NCBI RefSeq assembly: GCF_009765785.1
Contig: NZ_LMUT01000009.1
Span: forward strand, 32,382-96,381
Origin: Granulicella sp. L46
GTDB lineage: Bacteria > Acidobacteriota > Terriglobia > Terriglobales > Acidobacteriaceae
Reading direction: 5' to 3'
Length of the DNA stretch: 64,000 bases
Shown piece by piece: positions 54,407 to 63,260 of the stretch. Every line of letters begins with the position of its first letter. Position 1 is the first letter of the stretch. The position numbers were made by a program, and so were the translations under genes. Below the pieces are notes generated by a model. That model worked only from the letters and a program-made list of their open reading frames with translations, was not told where the DNA came from and did not search any database.

Positions 54407-55624
54407 ATGGACGCCCCCGACCAATCCCTAGCCACCACCACCTGCATCATCGGCGGAGGCCCCGCCGGCATCATGCTCGGCTTCCTCCTCGCGCGCGCCG
54501 GCATCCACGTCACCGTCCTAGAAAAATACAAAGACTTCTTCCGCGACTTCCGCGGCGACACCATCCACCCCTCCACTCTCGAAATCCTCTACGAACTAGG
54601 CCTCCTCGAAAAATTCCTCACCCTACCCCACTCCCAAATCTCCGAGCTCTCCGCCAACGTAGGCGGCGAACAATTCCGCATAGCCGACTTCACCCACCTC
54701 CCCGTCCACGCAAAATTCATCGCCCTCATGCCGCAATGGGACTTCCTCAACTTCCTCGCCGCCGAAGCCGCCCACTATCCCAACTTCACGCTCCGCATGG
54801 GTTGGGAAGCCACCGGCCTCCTCCAGCAAAACGGCATCACCACCGGCGTCGAAGCCAACACTCCCAACGGCCCCGTAAAAATCCCCGCACACCTAACCAT
54901 AGGCTGCGACGGCCGCCACGCCATCTCGCGCGTCGCCGCCCACCTCCCGCTCATCGACTACGGCGTCCCCATCGACGTCCTCTGGCTCCGCCTCCCCCGC
55001 CACCCCGGCGACCCCGAGTACGGCCTCGGCTACATCAACTACGGCCGCCTCATCGTCCTCATCAATCGCAACGACTACTACCAGGTCGGCTACATCGTAG
55101 CCAAAGGCACCTTCCCCCAAATCCAAGCCGCCGGCCTCCAAGCCTTCCAGCAAAGCATCGAACGCGTCGTCCCCTTCCTCGCCCGCCGCACCGCCGAGCT
55201 CGACTCCTGGGACAAAATCAAGCTGCTCACCGTAGAAGTCAACCGCCTCAAGCAATGGTCCTCCCCCGGCCTGCTCTGCATCGGAGACGCCGCACACGCC
55301 ATGTCCCCCGTCGGCGGCATCGGCATCAACATCGCGCTACAAGACGCCGTAGCCACCGCCAACATGCTCACCGAATCCCTACTCGCCGGCGCCGCCACAC
55401 CCCACGACCTCGCCCGCGTCCAGCACTATCGCGAGCGTGCCGTCCACAACACCCAACGCGTACAAGTCTTCGCCCACCGTGTCCTCAACAAGATCCTCAA
55501 CAACCCCGGCCCCGTAAAACCTCCGCTCCTCCTAAAGATCCTCACCAGCATCCCCGGCTTCCAACAACTCCCCGCCCGCTTCGTAGGCCTCGGCCTCCAG
55601 CCCCAACACATCAAAACCACCTAA
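54407..55624 (+). CDS. FAD-dependent monooxygenase (PHBH-like)
   Basis: The 405-residue flavoprotein has the N-terminal dinucleotide fold IIGGGPAGIMLGFLLARAG, the central motif TIGCDGRHAISR and the C-terminal FAD-ribityl motif LLCIGDAAHAMSPVGGIGIN. This is the group A aromatic hydroxylase/monooxygenase set (UbiH/PHBH type). The substrate is unknown. The ATG at 54407 is chosen, because the preceding part of the open frame is low-complexity and has no family match. Downstream neighbour is the unrecognised protein at 55946. Confidence 0.88.
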   Translation: MDAPDQSLATTTCIIGGGPAGIMLGFLLARAGIHVTVLEKYKDFFRDFRGDTIHPSTLEILYELGLLEKFLTLPHSQISELSANVGGEQFRIADFTHLPVHAKFIALMPQWDFLNFLAAEAAHYPNFTLRMGWEATGLLQQNGITTGVEANTPNGPVKIPAHLTIGCDGRHAISRVAAHLPLIDYGVPIDVLWLRLPRHPGDPEYGLGYINYGRLIVLINRNDYYQVGYIVAKGTFPQIQAAGLQAFQQSIERVVPFLARRTAELDSWDKIKLLTVEVNRLKQWSSPGLLCIGDAAHAMSPVGGIGINIALQDAVATANMLTESLLAGAATPHDLARVQHYRERAVHNTQRVQVFAHRVLNKILNNPGPVKPPLLLKILTSIPGFQQLPARFVGLGLQPQHIKTT

Positions 55625-55945
55625 CCCCCAGTTTCCGCAAAGTCATCGTTGCAGGATTCCTCGACGACAGGCTTATCCGTCAACAAAAGAGCCTTTTCTG
55701 CGGGCCAATCCTCAAATACGGCCCAACATCGGTCAATGAGTGCGTTGGCCTATCGTCAGCACCTCAGATTGCAGCCGTCCTGCGAAGAGTCGATCGGGCG
55801 TCCGCACGTGAAGCAAAGATGGTGGCAGGATCGCCAAGGGGATGGTTTGGTCAATCATGGATTTCAACCGCATGATTTTGTTGACTTATACCGATTGACG
55901 GGCCTACACTACCGCTCATTTCGTCATGCCCCATACGAGGTGAGT

Positions 55946-56989
55946 ATGAGCGACGCAGCCCGCCTGAACAACCCAGTCTTCAGAGGCCCAATCTTCGGAG
56001 GCCCAATCTTCTCCGGTCACGTTTACCAGATCACCGATCCCGCGGTCTTTTTCTCGCCCATTCTGAACGGGCAACAAGGCCAGCCCCAACAGGGCTTTCA
56101 GCCTTGGCCCGGCCTGGAAGTGAGAATGTGGTCGGTCAACGACCTGCTTCCGATCCCATTGCCCGGTGGCTCAGCCCAGACGCAGGCCGATGGCAGCTTC
56201 GGCATCACTCAGCCTGCTCCGAACGCCACGGTACCCGGCGGAACGCCCTCGGACATCCGGTTCATGCTTCTGGTCACGGAAGGTTCGTTCCCGTACCGTC
56301 CGCTGTACCGCTCCGACCTCAGCCTGAGCGTCGGGACCGCTGAGACGACCGAACTCAACATCTGGCTCCTGCCTGAGACGATCGACGCTAAGAACGGGAT
56401 TTCGGCAGGTAGCGTAAGCAGTGTGCTTAAGGGCTCAGCGCTGCCGGGCAACACGCAGATCACGGCGAGTCCGAGCGGGCTCTCCTTCTCAGGATCGAAA
56501 TCCGGGGCAGATGTGAAGTTTGGGATTTCCATCGTACCCGACAGGTCATTCAACCTCGGCACGTACCTGGACCTCGCGCTGAGTTCGTGGAACATCCATG
56601 TCGGCTGGCCGGCCGACTGGTGCACCAATGCCGACGACATTCTCACTGAGATCGTGTCAGGTCTGCAGACGGCCGCGATCTCAATGAACACGGCTGTCCT
56701 AACGGACATGGAGCAGTTCTTCGCCGCGGAAGAGGGCCTTCAGCGTAACGATGGCACAATCGCCCCCCTCGTCAAAACGTTCTTCAATTCCGACGTGTCC
56801 GTGACCTTCATGGATGTGACATATCCCACGCAGCACACCTGGGCCATCTCCAATACCAGCGACTCGACCGTGGTCGTTACGGGCGATCTCTGCATCGGCT
56901 ATCCGCGCCACCTGTCGTCGGACCCGTCGACGATTCCGGTGTTCGAGCCGATTCGGCTGTCTCGGGCATTGCGACCGGTGCTCGTCTAG
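55946..56989 (+). CDS. Unrecognised protein, possibly horizontally acquired
   Basis: The ~347-residue product starts at an ATG with GAGG six bases upstream (MSDAARLNNPVF). The N-terminal part is repetitive (FRGPIFGGPIFSGHVYQ) and Gly/Pro-rich; a middle beta-rich part follows (TQITASPSGLSFSGSKSGADVKFG), then a C-terminal half with an LDLALSSWNIHVGW block. It has no signal peptide or membrane segment. Codon usage differs from the neighbours, with G- and T-ending codons common. I recognise no family. Confidence 0.65.
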   Translation: MSDAARLNNPVFRGPIFGGPIFSGHVYQITDPAVFFSPILNGQQGQPQQGFQPWPGLEVRMWSVNDLLPIPLPGGSAQTQADGSFGITQPAPNATVPGGTPSDIRFMLLVTEGSFPYRPLYRSDLSLSVGTAETTELNIWLLPETIDAKNGISAGSVSSVLKGSALPGNTQITASPSGLSFSGSKSGADVKFGISIVPDRSFNLGTYLDLALSSWNIHVGWPADWCTNADDILTEIVSGLQTAAISMNTAVLTDMEQFFAAEEGLQRNDGTIAPLVKTFFNSDVSVTFMDVTYPTQHTWAISNTSDSTVVVTGDLCIGYPRHLSSDPSTIPVFEPIRLSRALRPVLV

Positions 56990-57311
56990 GCCGTGCGAGA
57001 AGTGGAACGGCAATCAATCCTCAACACATGGCCCACCCGAATCGATGGATGATCTCGCTGTAGTGAACAGGCCGTGGGGAATCCGGACCTCGCGGTTTAT
57101 TCCAGAATCGCCTCCGCTGGCGCACTGATGGAATCGAAGGTTGCGGGTAGCAGCGGTTCCGGTCCGGCGCAGAGAGTATTGCGGAATCATCCTCCGTTAG
57201 CGATAAAACAACTCCGCAGCGGAGAGGTGTGCCGGGTGCCCCATTTCGACAGATACAGCTACCAAACGCCGCCGGGTATATCCTCCCTCTGTACCACGAA
57301 AGGGCGCACGC
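56990..57311. other. Gap between the unrecognised gene and the SPFH gene
   Basis: This 322-bp stretch holds no supported gene. It contains a family E-like block (GCCGGGTGCCCC at about 57230) and the upstream region of the SPFH gene. Several short open frames, including one minus-strand frame reaching into the SPFH gene, look like shadows. Confidence 0.5.
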
Positions 57312-58316
57312 ATGCCGGCAGTCTTCATCCTCGTCTTCGTAATCGCAATCTTCGTCCTCGTCCTCATCGCCAAAACCTACTACCAGGTCCGCACCTTCAC
57401 CGCCGGCGTGGTTGAGCGCTTTGGCAAGTTCGACCGCATCACCCGCCCCGGGCCCCACCTCCTCCTCCCCTTCGCCGAGCGAGTCTACTTCGTCGACCTC
57501 CAGGTCAAGCAAGCCCAATTTCAAGTTGAGACCAAGACCCACGACAACGTCTTCGTCCAGATCCCCGTCAGCGTCCAATACCAGGTCCTCGACGACAAGA
57601 TCTACGACGCCTTCTACCGTCTCTCCGCGCCGCAAAAACAGATCGAGTCGTTCGTCTTCAACAGCATTCTCGGCCACGTCCCCAAGCTCACCCTCGACGA
57701 AACTTTCGAGCAACAATCCGGCATCTCGATCGCCGTCAAAACCGAGCTAGACGCCACCATGTCCGGCTTCGGCTTCAACATCCTCAACGCCCTCGTCACC
57801 GACATCATCCCCGACGACAAAGTCAAAGCCGCGATGAACGACATCAACGCCGCCCAGCGCGCGCAAGTAGCGGCGCAGGCCCGTGGCGAAGCCGAGAAGA
57901 TCCTCAAGGTCAAGCAAGCCGAGGCCGAGGCCGAATCCAAAGCTCTCCAGGGCAACGGCATCGCCCGCGAGCGCCAGGCCATCATCGACGGCCTCTCCGC
58001 CTCCATCGAGCACTTCCAGCAAGGCGTCCCGGGCTCCTCCGCCGGCGAAGTCATGGCCCTCGTCCTCCTCACCCAATACTTCGACACCCTGCGGGATATC
58101 GGCACCCGCGGCGGCACCAACACCCTCTTCCTCCCCAACAATCCCGGTGCCTCCAACGACTTCCAAACCCAGATCCTAGCCGGCCTCCGTGGCGGCGCCA
58201 TCCCCAACGCCCCCGGCCCCGACGCACCGCGCACCGTAGAACCCCCGCGCCCCTACAACCCACCAGCCCCACCCGTAGGAACCCCCGGCACCCCCAACCC
58301 CTACACCGGCATATAA
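57312..58316 (+). CDS. SPFH/Band 7 (stomatin-like) membrane protein
   Basis: The 334-residue protein begins with one membrane segment (MPAVFILVFVIAIFVLVLIAK), then an SPFH domain (VVERFGKFDRITRPGPHLLLPFAERVYFVDLQ) and a long coiled coil rich in Ala, Glu and Lys (residues 175-225). It ends in a Pro-rich tail. SPFH proteins organise membrane microdomains and regulate proteases. A paired NfeD gene, common in operons of this family, is not present. Confidence 0.9.
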   Translation: MPAVFILVFVIAIFVLVLIAKTYYQVRTFTAGVVERFGKFDRITRPGPHLLLPFAERVYFVDLQVKQAQFQVETKTHDNVFVQIPVSVQYQVLDDKIYDAFYRLSAPQKQIESFVFNSILGHVPKLTLDETFEQQSGISIAVKTELDATMSGFGFNILNALVTDIIPDDKVKAAMNDINAAQRAQVAAQARGEAEKILKVKQAEAEAESKALQGNGIARERQAIIDGLSASIEHFQQGVPGSSAGEVMALVLLTQYFDTLRDIGTRGGTNTLFLPNNPGASNDFQTQILAGLRGGAIPNAPGPDAPRTVEPPRPYNPPAPPVGTPGTPNPYTGI

Positions 58317-58339
58317 CCAAAACCCACGGCGCAGCCTTT

Positions 58340-58415
58340 GTCCTTAGGCTGCGCCGTTGCCGTTGTTTTTCTTTCTGTCATTCCCCCTGGGAATCTGCTG
58401 TTCGCTTTTCCTCTT
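58340..58415. repeat. Family C repeat with a short GCGC palindrome
   Basis: A GGCGCAGCCTTTGTCCTTAGGCTGCGCCG hairpin (about 58329-58357, arms GGCGCAGCCT/AGGCTGCGCC) is followed by TTGC-like runs and GTCATTCCCCCTGGGAATCTGCTG (58378-58401). The hairpin is a plausible SPFH terminator. Confidence 0.65.
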
Positions 58416-58533
58416 GCCTTCGGATATAACTCAGTGCGCAACAAAAATCTCTCTCTGTAAGAATCCAGAGCAATCCACTTCCCAAAAGAATTCAGGCCCC
58501 CAGCAACACCAGACACCACCCAATGGAGAAGCC

Positions 58534-58812
58534 ATGAAATTCATCAGCACGTGGACCCCTCGCCCAGAAACTCGCAAAGCAGCCATCGAAAACTTCCTCG
58601 CAGGCAAAGCCGCGCCCCCCGCCGGCGTCACCACCCTCGGCCGCTGGCACAAGGCAGACGGCTCCGGCGGATTCACCCTCTACGAATCCGACTCCGCCGA
58701 GGCGATCTACGAGCTCGCCGCCTTCTGGTCGCAGTTCATGGACGTTGTGATAGCCCCGGTCATCGAAGACGCCGCCGCCGGCCCGACCCTGACCAAACTC
58801 TTCAAGAGCTAA
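58534..58812 (+). CDS. DUF3303 domain protein
   Basis: The 92-residue protein matches DUF3303 (MKFISTWTPRPETRKAAIENFL, GVTTLGRWHKADGSGGFTLYES, ending WSQFMDVVIAPVIEDAA). The fold is a small ferredoxin-like alpha/beta. Function unknown. GGAG lies before the ATG. It stands alone. Confidence 0.85.
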   Translation: MKFISTWTPRPETRKAAIENFLAGKAAPPAGVTTLGRWHKADGSGGFTLYESDSAEAIYELAAFWSQFMDVVIAPVIEDAAAGPTLTKLFKS

Positions 58813-58879
58813 CCGCCCCCACCGAACTCCCCAGCCAATCCTCCAACACCGCGCCTCCTCCGCGCGCCCGCATATCCGC

Positions 58880-59185
58880 ACCCAGCCCTTGCCTTTGTCC
58901 TTGCCGTTGCCGCTGTCCTTGCCGTTGCCCTTGCAGTTGCCGTTGCCGTTGCCTCTGAGATAGGTCCGGGCTTCAGCCCGGACACAAATCCTTCCCCCAA
59001 ACGGAGGCTTTAGCCTCTGGGACTTCTTCCCTCCGCACCGCAACTGCCACAAGCTGGCCCGCGCGACCACCATCCCACCCGGGCGCCATTGATCGGCATA
59101 ATCTCTTCTGCCCACCCAAACTCTTTCATCTCGACCGGAGCATCACGCTTCTGTTTCTGTGATGCGTAGCGGAGAGACCTGCAAG
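58880..59185. repeat. TTGC hexamer run, family D and A repeats (intergenic, 410-bp gap)
   Basis: The gap 58813-59222 contains a long TTGCCG/TTGCCC hexamer run (58884-58952), the palindrome GTCCGGGCTTCAGCCCGGAC (58962-58981), a GAGGCTTTAGCCTC element (about 59003-59018) and a TCATCTCGACCGGAGC element (59126-59183). About 36 bases around the second element (58947-58982) are identical to 10148-10183. No gene is supported. Confidence 0.75.
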
Positions 59186-59222
59186 GCTGCTCGCCCCGGC
59201 ACACCGCCTCCCCATTCTCGCC

Positions 59223-59828
59223 CTACCTCTTCCCCAACCTCTCCACCGCCTTCCGCCGAAAACACTCCATCGCATGGTCATTCACCATCCCCGCGGCCTG
59301 CATCCACGCATACACAATCACCGGCCCAACAAACTTGAACCCCCTCTTCTTCAACTCCCTCGACACCTTCTCCGACAACTCCGTCGACGCCGGAATCCGC
59401 GCCCGCTTTCCCGCTCCACCAGTCTGATCCCACGAATCCTGCACCGGCCGACCGCCCACCAGCCCCCACACCCACTCCGCAAATCCCTCACCCGACTCCA
59501 TCTCGTTGTAGATCCGCGCGCCCGCAATCGTCGCCTCAATCTTCGCCCGCGCCCGCACAATCCCCTCATCGTTCATCAGCCGAGAAATGTCCGCCTCCCC
59601 AAACCGCGCCACTTTCTTGGGATCGAACCCCTTAAACGCCCGCCGAAACCCCTCCCGCTTGCGCAAAATAATCTGCCACGACAGTCCCGCCTGAAAACCC
59701 TCCAGCATCAGCAGCTCCCACAACGCCCGCCCATCGCGCTCCGGAACTCCCCACTCCTCATCGTGATACGCGCGCATCCCCACATCGCTCTCCGCCCACG
59801 CACACCGTACCTTCGCTAGTTTCGCCAT
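59223..59828 (-). CDS. tag: DNA-3-methyladenine glycosylase I
   Basis: The ~201-residue protein removes 3-methyladenine from DNA. It matches Tag: RCAWAESDVGMRAYHDEEWGVPERDGRALWELLMLEGFQAGLSW at the N-terminus and the Zn-site Cys and His (Cys near residue 9; HAMECF near the C-terminus). AGGAGG lies six bases before the ATG at 59828, which is chosen over two further upstream codons. The C-terminus is basic. Confidence 0.93.
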   Translation of the reverse strand: MAKLAKVRCAWAESDVGMRAYHDEEWGVPERDGRALWELLMLEGFQAGLSWQIILRKREGFRRAFKGFDPKKVARFGEADISRLMNDEGIVRARAKIEATIAGARIYNEMESGEGFAEWVWGLVGGRPVQDSWDQTGGAGKRARIPASTELSEKVSRELKKRGFKFVGPVIVYAWMQAAGMVNDHAMECFRRKAVERLGKR

Positions 59829-59917
59829 ACCCATCCTCCTGCGCAAACGCTTCCAACCCGCGCCGCTTTGTGTCGCGATCCAACCGAATCGTCAAACTTA
59901 ACTATCGTCCCCCGGGA

Positions 59918-59937
59918 GTACCTACCTGTATTCCCTT
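59918..59937. repeat. GTACCT-ATTCCCTT motif copy 2
   Basis: GTACCTACCTGTATTCCCTT, preceded by CCCCCGGGA, is the counterpart of 35371-35390. It lies in gene-free DNA between tag and the small protein gene. Confidence 0.35.
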
Positions 59938-60012
59938 GTCCCATTCCATCTCATTTGTTTCCAATGACATCCCCTTTTGGGACTAAAGTATGGAAGACCG
60001 AGGCCGATACAT

Positions 60013-60276
60013 ATGAGTACCATGTCACAGCCAATCCAAACCGTCGAAGATCTTGTGCCCTTTTCCGACCCGGGAACAACGGTCGATAGCGAGAGCTCGG
60101 CCAGCCTTAGCCGCTTGAGGGCCCCGCTTCGGATGCTCACAGGCCTCCTTCTTACCCCCGTGCTCCTGCTCCTGGCTATGCTCGGCTTCCTGGTCGTGCT
60201 CGCAGATTTCGCCTGGTTCCGGCTGCGCGATATTCGCGACGGACATCCCCTTCCCAAAGGCCTCTGGGAGTTCTGA
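60013..60276 (+). CDS. Small membrane protein of unknown function
   Basis: The ~87-residue product has a polar N-terminal half and one strong membrane segment (MLTGLLLTPVLLLLAMLGFLVVLADFAWF). It is followed by a short charged tail (RLRDIRDGHPLPKGLWEF). The ATG at 60013 is chosen for length; a GAGG lies ~11 bases before it. No family is recognised. Confidence 0.55.
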   Translation: MSTMSQPIQTVEDLVPFSDPGTTVDSESSASLSRLRAPLRMLTGLLLTPVLLLLAMLGFLVVLADFAWFRLRDIRDGHPLPKGLWEF

Positions 60277-60394
60277 CCCAACCCGACACGTCTCACTGCG
60301 CACGTGACGAAACCGCCGCGCACGTGACCGGAGCGCACCACCCCAAAGAGCGCGCCCACCCTTTCAATCGCGTCCGTCAGCTGCCACACCCCAC

Positions 60395-60604
60395 CTACCG
60401 CGTCTCCAGCTCCTTCGACACCTTCGCTACCTTCGCTTCCTCTTCCGATAGCCTATGCGCCTCGCGCGCGTGCTCCATCGCCAGCATGGACTGTTCATGC
60501 GCTCCCAAATGATCGTTCATGTTATGCGAAGCCGCCGCCGCCTCATGCGCATGTGCTGCCTGCATGTGACGTTCAGCCGCCGCCGAGTAATGTGTATTGG
60601 GCAT
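60395..60604 (-). CDS. Small His/Ala/Glu-rich helical protein
   Basis: The 69-residue product (MPNTHYSAAAERHMQAAHA...) is helical throughout, with many His and Ala residues (HAHEAAAASHNMNDHLGAHE) and heptad-like spacing. It ends in a charged tail. The ATG has AGGAG eight bases upstream. A terminator-like hairpin lies just beyond its start on the other side (60673-60725). Function unknown; metal binding by the His residues is possible. Confidence 0.65.
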   Translation of the reverse strand: MPNTHYSAAAERHMQAAHAHEAAAASHNMNDHLGAHEQSMLAMEHAREAHRLSEEEAKVAKVSKELETR

Positions 60605-60672
60605 ATCGAGATCTCCTGTTTCCTTATGATGCCGCACCCAACCATCGAGAAGCCCACCACGATCTCCGCCTC

Positions 60673-60725
60673 AAAAAAAAGCGCCCGACCCCGGCAAACC
60701 TCGCCAGCGATCAAGCGCTTTTTTA
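60673..60725. terminator. Bidirectional terminator-like hairpin
   Basis: AAAAAAAGCGC on the left pairs with GCGCTTTTTT on the right across a GC-rich interior. It lies between the small His-rich gene and the RGG protein gene and can end transcription from either side. Confidence 0.65.
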
Positions 60726-60742
60726 ATCCCTAATCCCTGCTC

Positions 60743-61903
60743 TTAGCAGTTGAAGTTAACTTCTTCTTCCTCTTCGACGCCATACCGCCGCAGCAGGTTC
60801 GGCAGGTTCTGTGAGAACGCCGCACGCGGCATCACCACGTCGCATCCCGCCTCCACGGCCTTCGCCTTGAGATCCCCCTGCAGATGCGAGAGGAACCCAA
60901 CGATCGAAGCCGAACGCTTCAGTTTGGCTTTGAGTTTCGGAATCAGCGTCAGCGGCTTCGCATTCGCATTGTTCAAATCAAACACGATCAGCGCCGGCTT
61001 GTTCTCTTCGCTCTCCGTCAGCGCCGCGACAGCGTCCTTATCGTTCTTGATGAACGACACCTTCACGCCCAGCTTCTTAGCAGTCTCCTGAATCTTTGCC
61101 TGGAAGAACAGTTCTTCGATGAAGAAGTAGATGTGCGTCTGTGCGCCTTCGGGTATCGGAATCGGCCGCGGCATCGAGCGGTCGATCGGCTGCGAGTCTC
61201 CCGTATGCCGATGTCCGTTTCTACGTCCCGACAGCTGGATCGTCGACGGTGGTGCATCGCCAAACTCTCCCGACGCGCGATAGCTATGATCCATCGGCCC
61301 AACGAAGCCGCGCTCCCGCGCCTGCCCGCCGCCTTTGCCCTTGCGCTTGAATCCGCCAGCCTGGTTGCCGAAGTTGTCCGGACGATAGCCTCCGCCACCG
61401 CCGTACCCTCCGCCATTCGACGAGCTGGCCTCCGCGCGGAAGTCGTTGCCCGGATTCTCGCTCCGGCCACCACCACCGCCGCCCCCACCCGGACGCCGTT
61501 CCCGGTCTCTGAATTTCTTCTTCCAGCGCTTGCCGCCCTGGCCCTGTTGCTGGCCACCACCTTGCGGCTGTTGTCCACCGCCGCCCTGCGGCCGACGCGC
61601 CTGTGCCGGTGCGGCCGACGCTGCCAGTGCAATGCTCTCGCCCTCCATCACCATCGGCACAATCTGCGGTCCTGCCTCGCCATCGCCACCGGCGACAGTC
61701 GGGCCATCTCCCGCAACCTTGTTCTTCCGCTTGCGGCGACGACGCCGGCTGCTCTTGCTCTGACCCATCCCCGGCCCGGGCTGGCCGTCATCGTTGGCAC
61801 CTCCAGACTCCGACGATTCGAAGTCTGAGTTGCCGTAATCCCCGCCGCTATACTCCTCCGTCGCGTTGTACGACGAAGTGTCTACTGCATTCTGCTCTGC
61901 CAT
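60743..61903 (-). CDS. RGG-rich disordered protein with a receiver-like C-terminal domain
   Basis: The 386-residue protein has a charged head (SRRRRRKRKNK at about residues 52-62) and a long Gly/Arg/Gln-rich disordered part (about residues 95-220), with RGG-like blocks and runs of up to 8 Gly. The C-terminus is a ~120-residue alpha/beta domain like a CheY receiver (HIYFFIEELFFQAKIQETA, IVFDLNN with Asp309, GFLSHLQGDLKAKAVEAGCDVVM). Such RGG tails bind RNA; the receiver-like domain may sense a phosphosignal. No kinase is adjacent. The ATG at 61903 is chosen; the upstream part is not conserved. Confidence 0.65.
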   Translation of the reverse strand: MAEQNAVDTSSYNATEEYSGGDYGNSDFESSESGGANDDGQPGPGMGQSKSSRRRRRKRKNKVAGDGPTVAGGDGEAGPQIVPMVMEGESIALAASAAPAQARRPQGGGGQQPQGGGQQQGQGGKRWKKKFRDRERRPGGGGGGGGRSENPGNDFRAEASSSNGGGYGGGGGYRPDNFGNQAGGFKRKGKGGGQARERGFVGPMDHSYRASGEFGDAPPSTIQLSGRRNGHRHTGDSQPIDRSMPRPIPIPEGAQTHIYFFIEELFFQAKIQETAKKLGVKVSFIKNDKDAVAALTESEENKPALIVFDLNNANAKPLTLIPKLKAKLKRSASIVGFLSHLQGDLKAKAVEAGCDVVMPRAAFSQNLPNLLRRYGVEEEEEVNFNC

Positions 61904-63070
61904 GGTGCTGTGGTTTCCCCTTGCAATTCGGTGCTTAAGGCGTTTCGAACATGTCCCTGTCTTGGTCCTTCGGTCCTGGTGGAACTCGACCGGGACTGTC
62001 TCCGAACGGGTCAATCGTAGTCTCTCTCAAGCGTTGACTCGAAGTTGATCTGTCGTACGTTGCCGGCGAATGGTGCCCGTCTGGGCGTCTACACCCCGGA
62101 CCGCTTCCTGTCCGTTCCCGGCCCATTCCCGGCCCGCCTGCCTGCTCGGCAAACGGCTTGCTGCTCCTAAAGCGCTCATCATTCAAATTCATTATGGGGG
62201 GATCAAAACCTCGGTTTTGCACATTCAACCCAAAAGCTTTGCACTTCCAACCCAAAACCAAGCTCAGCCTCTATTCTTCCTTCGGCTCAGCTTCTCTACT
62301 GCACTCTCGGAGCGACTCTCTTGTTCGCTAAATTTGATTGAACCTCATCTTGGTCCAGATCTCCGTAGCACGCTATCGGTTGATCTCGGCGGTGTTCCAG
62401 AGTTGATCCTGGAGCGCTCAGTTTACGATCCTCGCAACCCTAATGAATGCCCCATCTTGCGATTCGGGCATCTGCCGGAACCCACGCTATTACTCTGCAA
62501 GCTCATCGGGTACGTCAACCAACCGGAGTACGCACGGCGAGATTTCAACCCCTAAACCAGCGGAACATCATGATCTTACGCTTGGCAATGAAGAAGTGCA
62601 ACATTTAAAGCGCCGCCTGGGGTTCACAAAGAACTTCGCTGCAGCAAATGCCTTCGCCACCAACAGATACGCCCATTCCAGAAAGCCGTTGGGCCATCTC
62701 CCCTCCCCGGAAGATGGCCCTAGCCCCTAACAGCCAGTCACTGGCCTCCAAATGGTCCCCTGGGCGCCGAAGCTCCCGAAGACCTTTGCTTGGTAGGGGG
62801 GAGATTCCTCTATATGGGAACCTCTACATCCCTTTACCCGTGAACTGCCCAGGCTCCAAACATCCATCTGTCAAGCTCTTTAGTGACCGGCTTGATCTCG
62901 AACACTTGTAACGAATGCAATCGCCGTACCAAACCCAAAACCCCGTTTTCCCCCGGAAATTCCAAAATGCCGCCGATCAAAACCACCAAAAACCGGAAAT
63001 GCCGCTCCCCAACCTCCGTTTTTCGGAAGACTTCTACCCTCTCCTTCCCAATCCAATCAGCGGGATTCAA

Positions 63071-63101
63071 TTGACCCGACTCATACGCTCTCCTATATAA
63101 T
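63071..63101 (+). promoter_or_regulatory. Sigma-70-type promoter for the ompH gene
   Basis: TTGACC (63071-63076) is followed after 17 bases by TATATA (63094-63099), overlapping TATAAT at 63096-63101. The start is expected near 63106-63108, leaving a ~230-base leader. Confidence 0.65.
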
Positions 63102-63159
63102 TGCCGTCAGCCGACTGTCCTCTCGCGCCCGCGACCCTCTCCTTCATTTTTCCATCCTC

Positions 63160-63260
63160 CATCTTTGATGATGAGCATGATGAGATAGAGCAAGCGGACA
63201 ACACCTACAGGTGTCCAACGAGCGGAGGAAGGTGTGGCAACCCTTCCCTGCGGCGCTTTG
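63160..63260 (+). promoter_or_regulatory. Structured leader with a Met-rich six-codon ORF
   Basis: In the leader, ATGATGAGCATGATGAGATAG (about 63165-63187) reads Met-Met-Ser-Met-Met-Arg-stop. It is followed by two hairpins, ACACC/GGTGT (63201-63213) and GGAAGG/CCTTCC (63227-63247). Between them and ompH lies AGGAG (63318-63322). The elements could be a regulatory leader, but no known riboswitch family was recognised. Confidence 0.35.

Noticed and set aside
57021-57716. Minus-strand 231-codon frame overlapping the SPFH gene
   Set aside because: It overlaps a well supported SPFH gene, has low complexity (runs of Asp/Glu) and no start signal.
58551-58958. Cys/Arg-rich plus-strand frame over the TTGC hexamer run (CRCRCPCRC type)
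   Set aside because: It is a translation of the degenerate TTGCCG repeat, overlaps the DUF3303 gene in another frame and has no independent signals.
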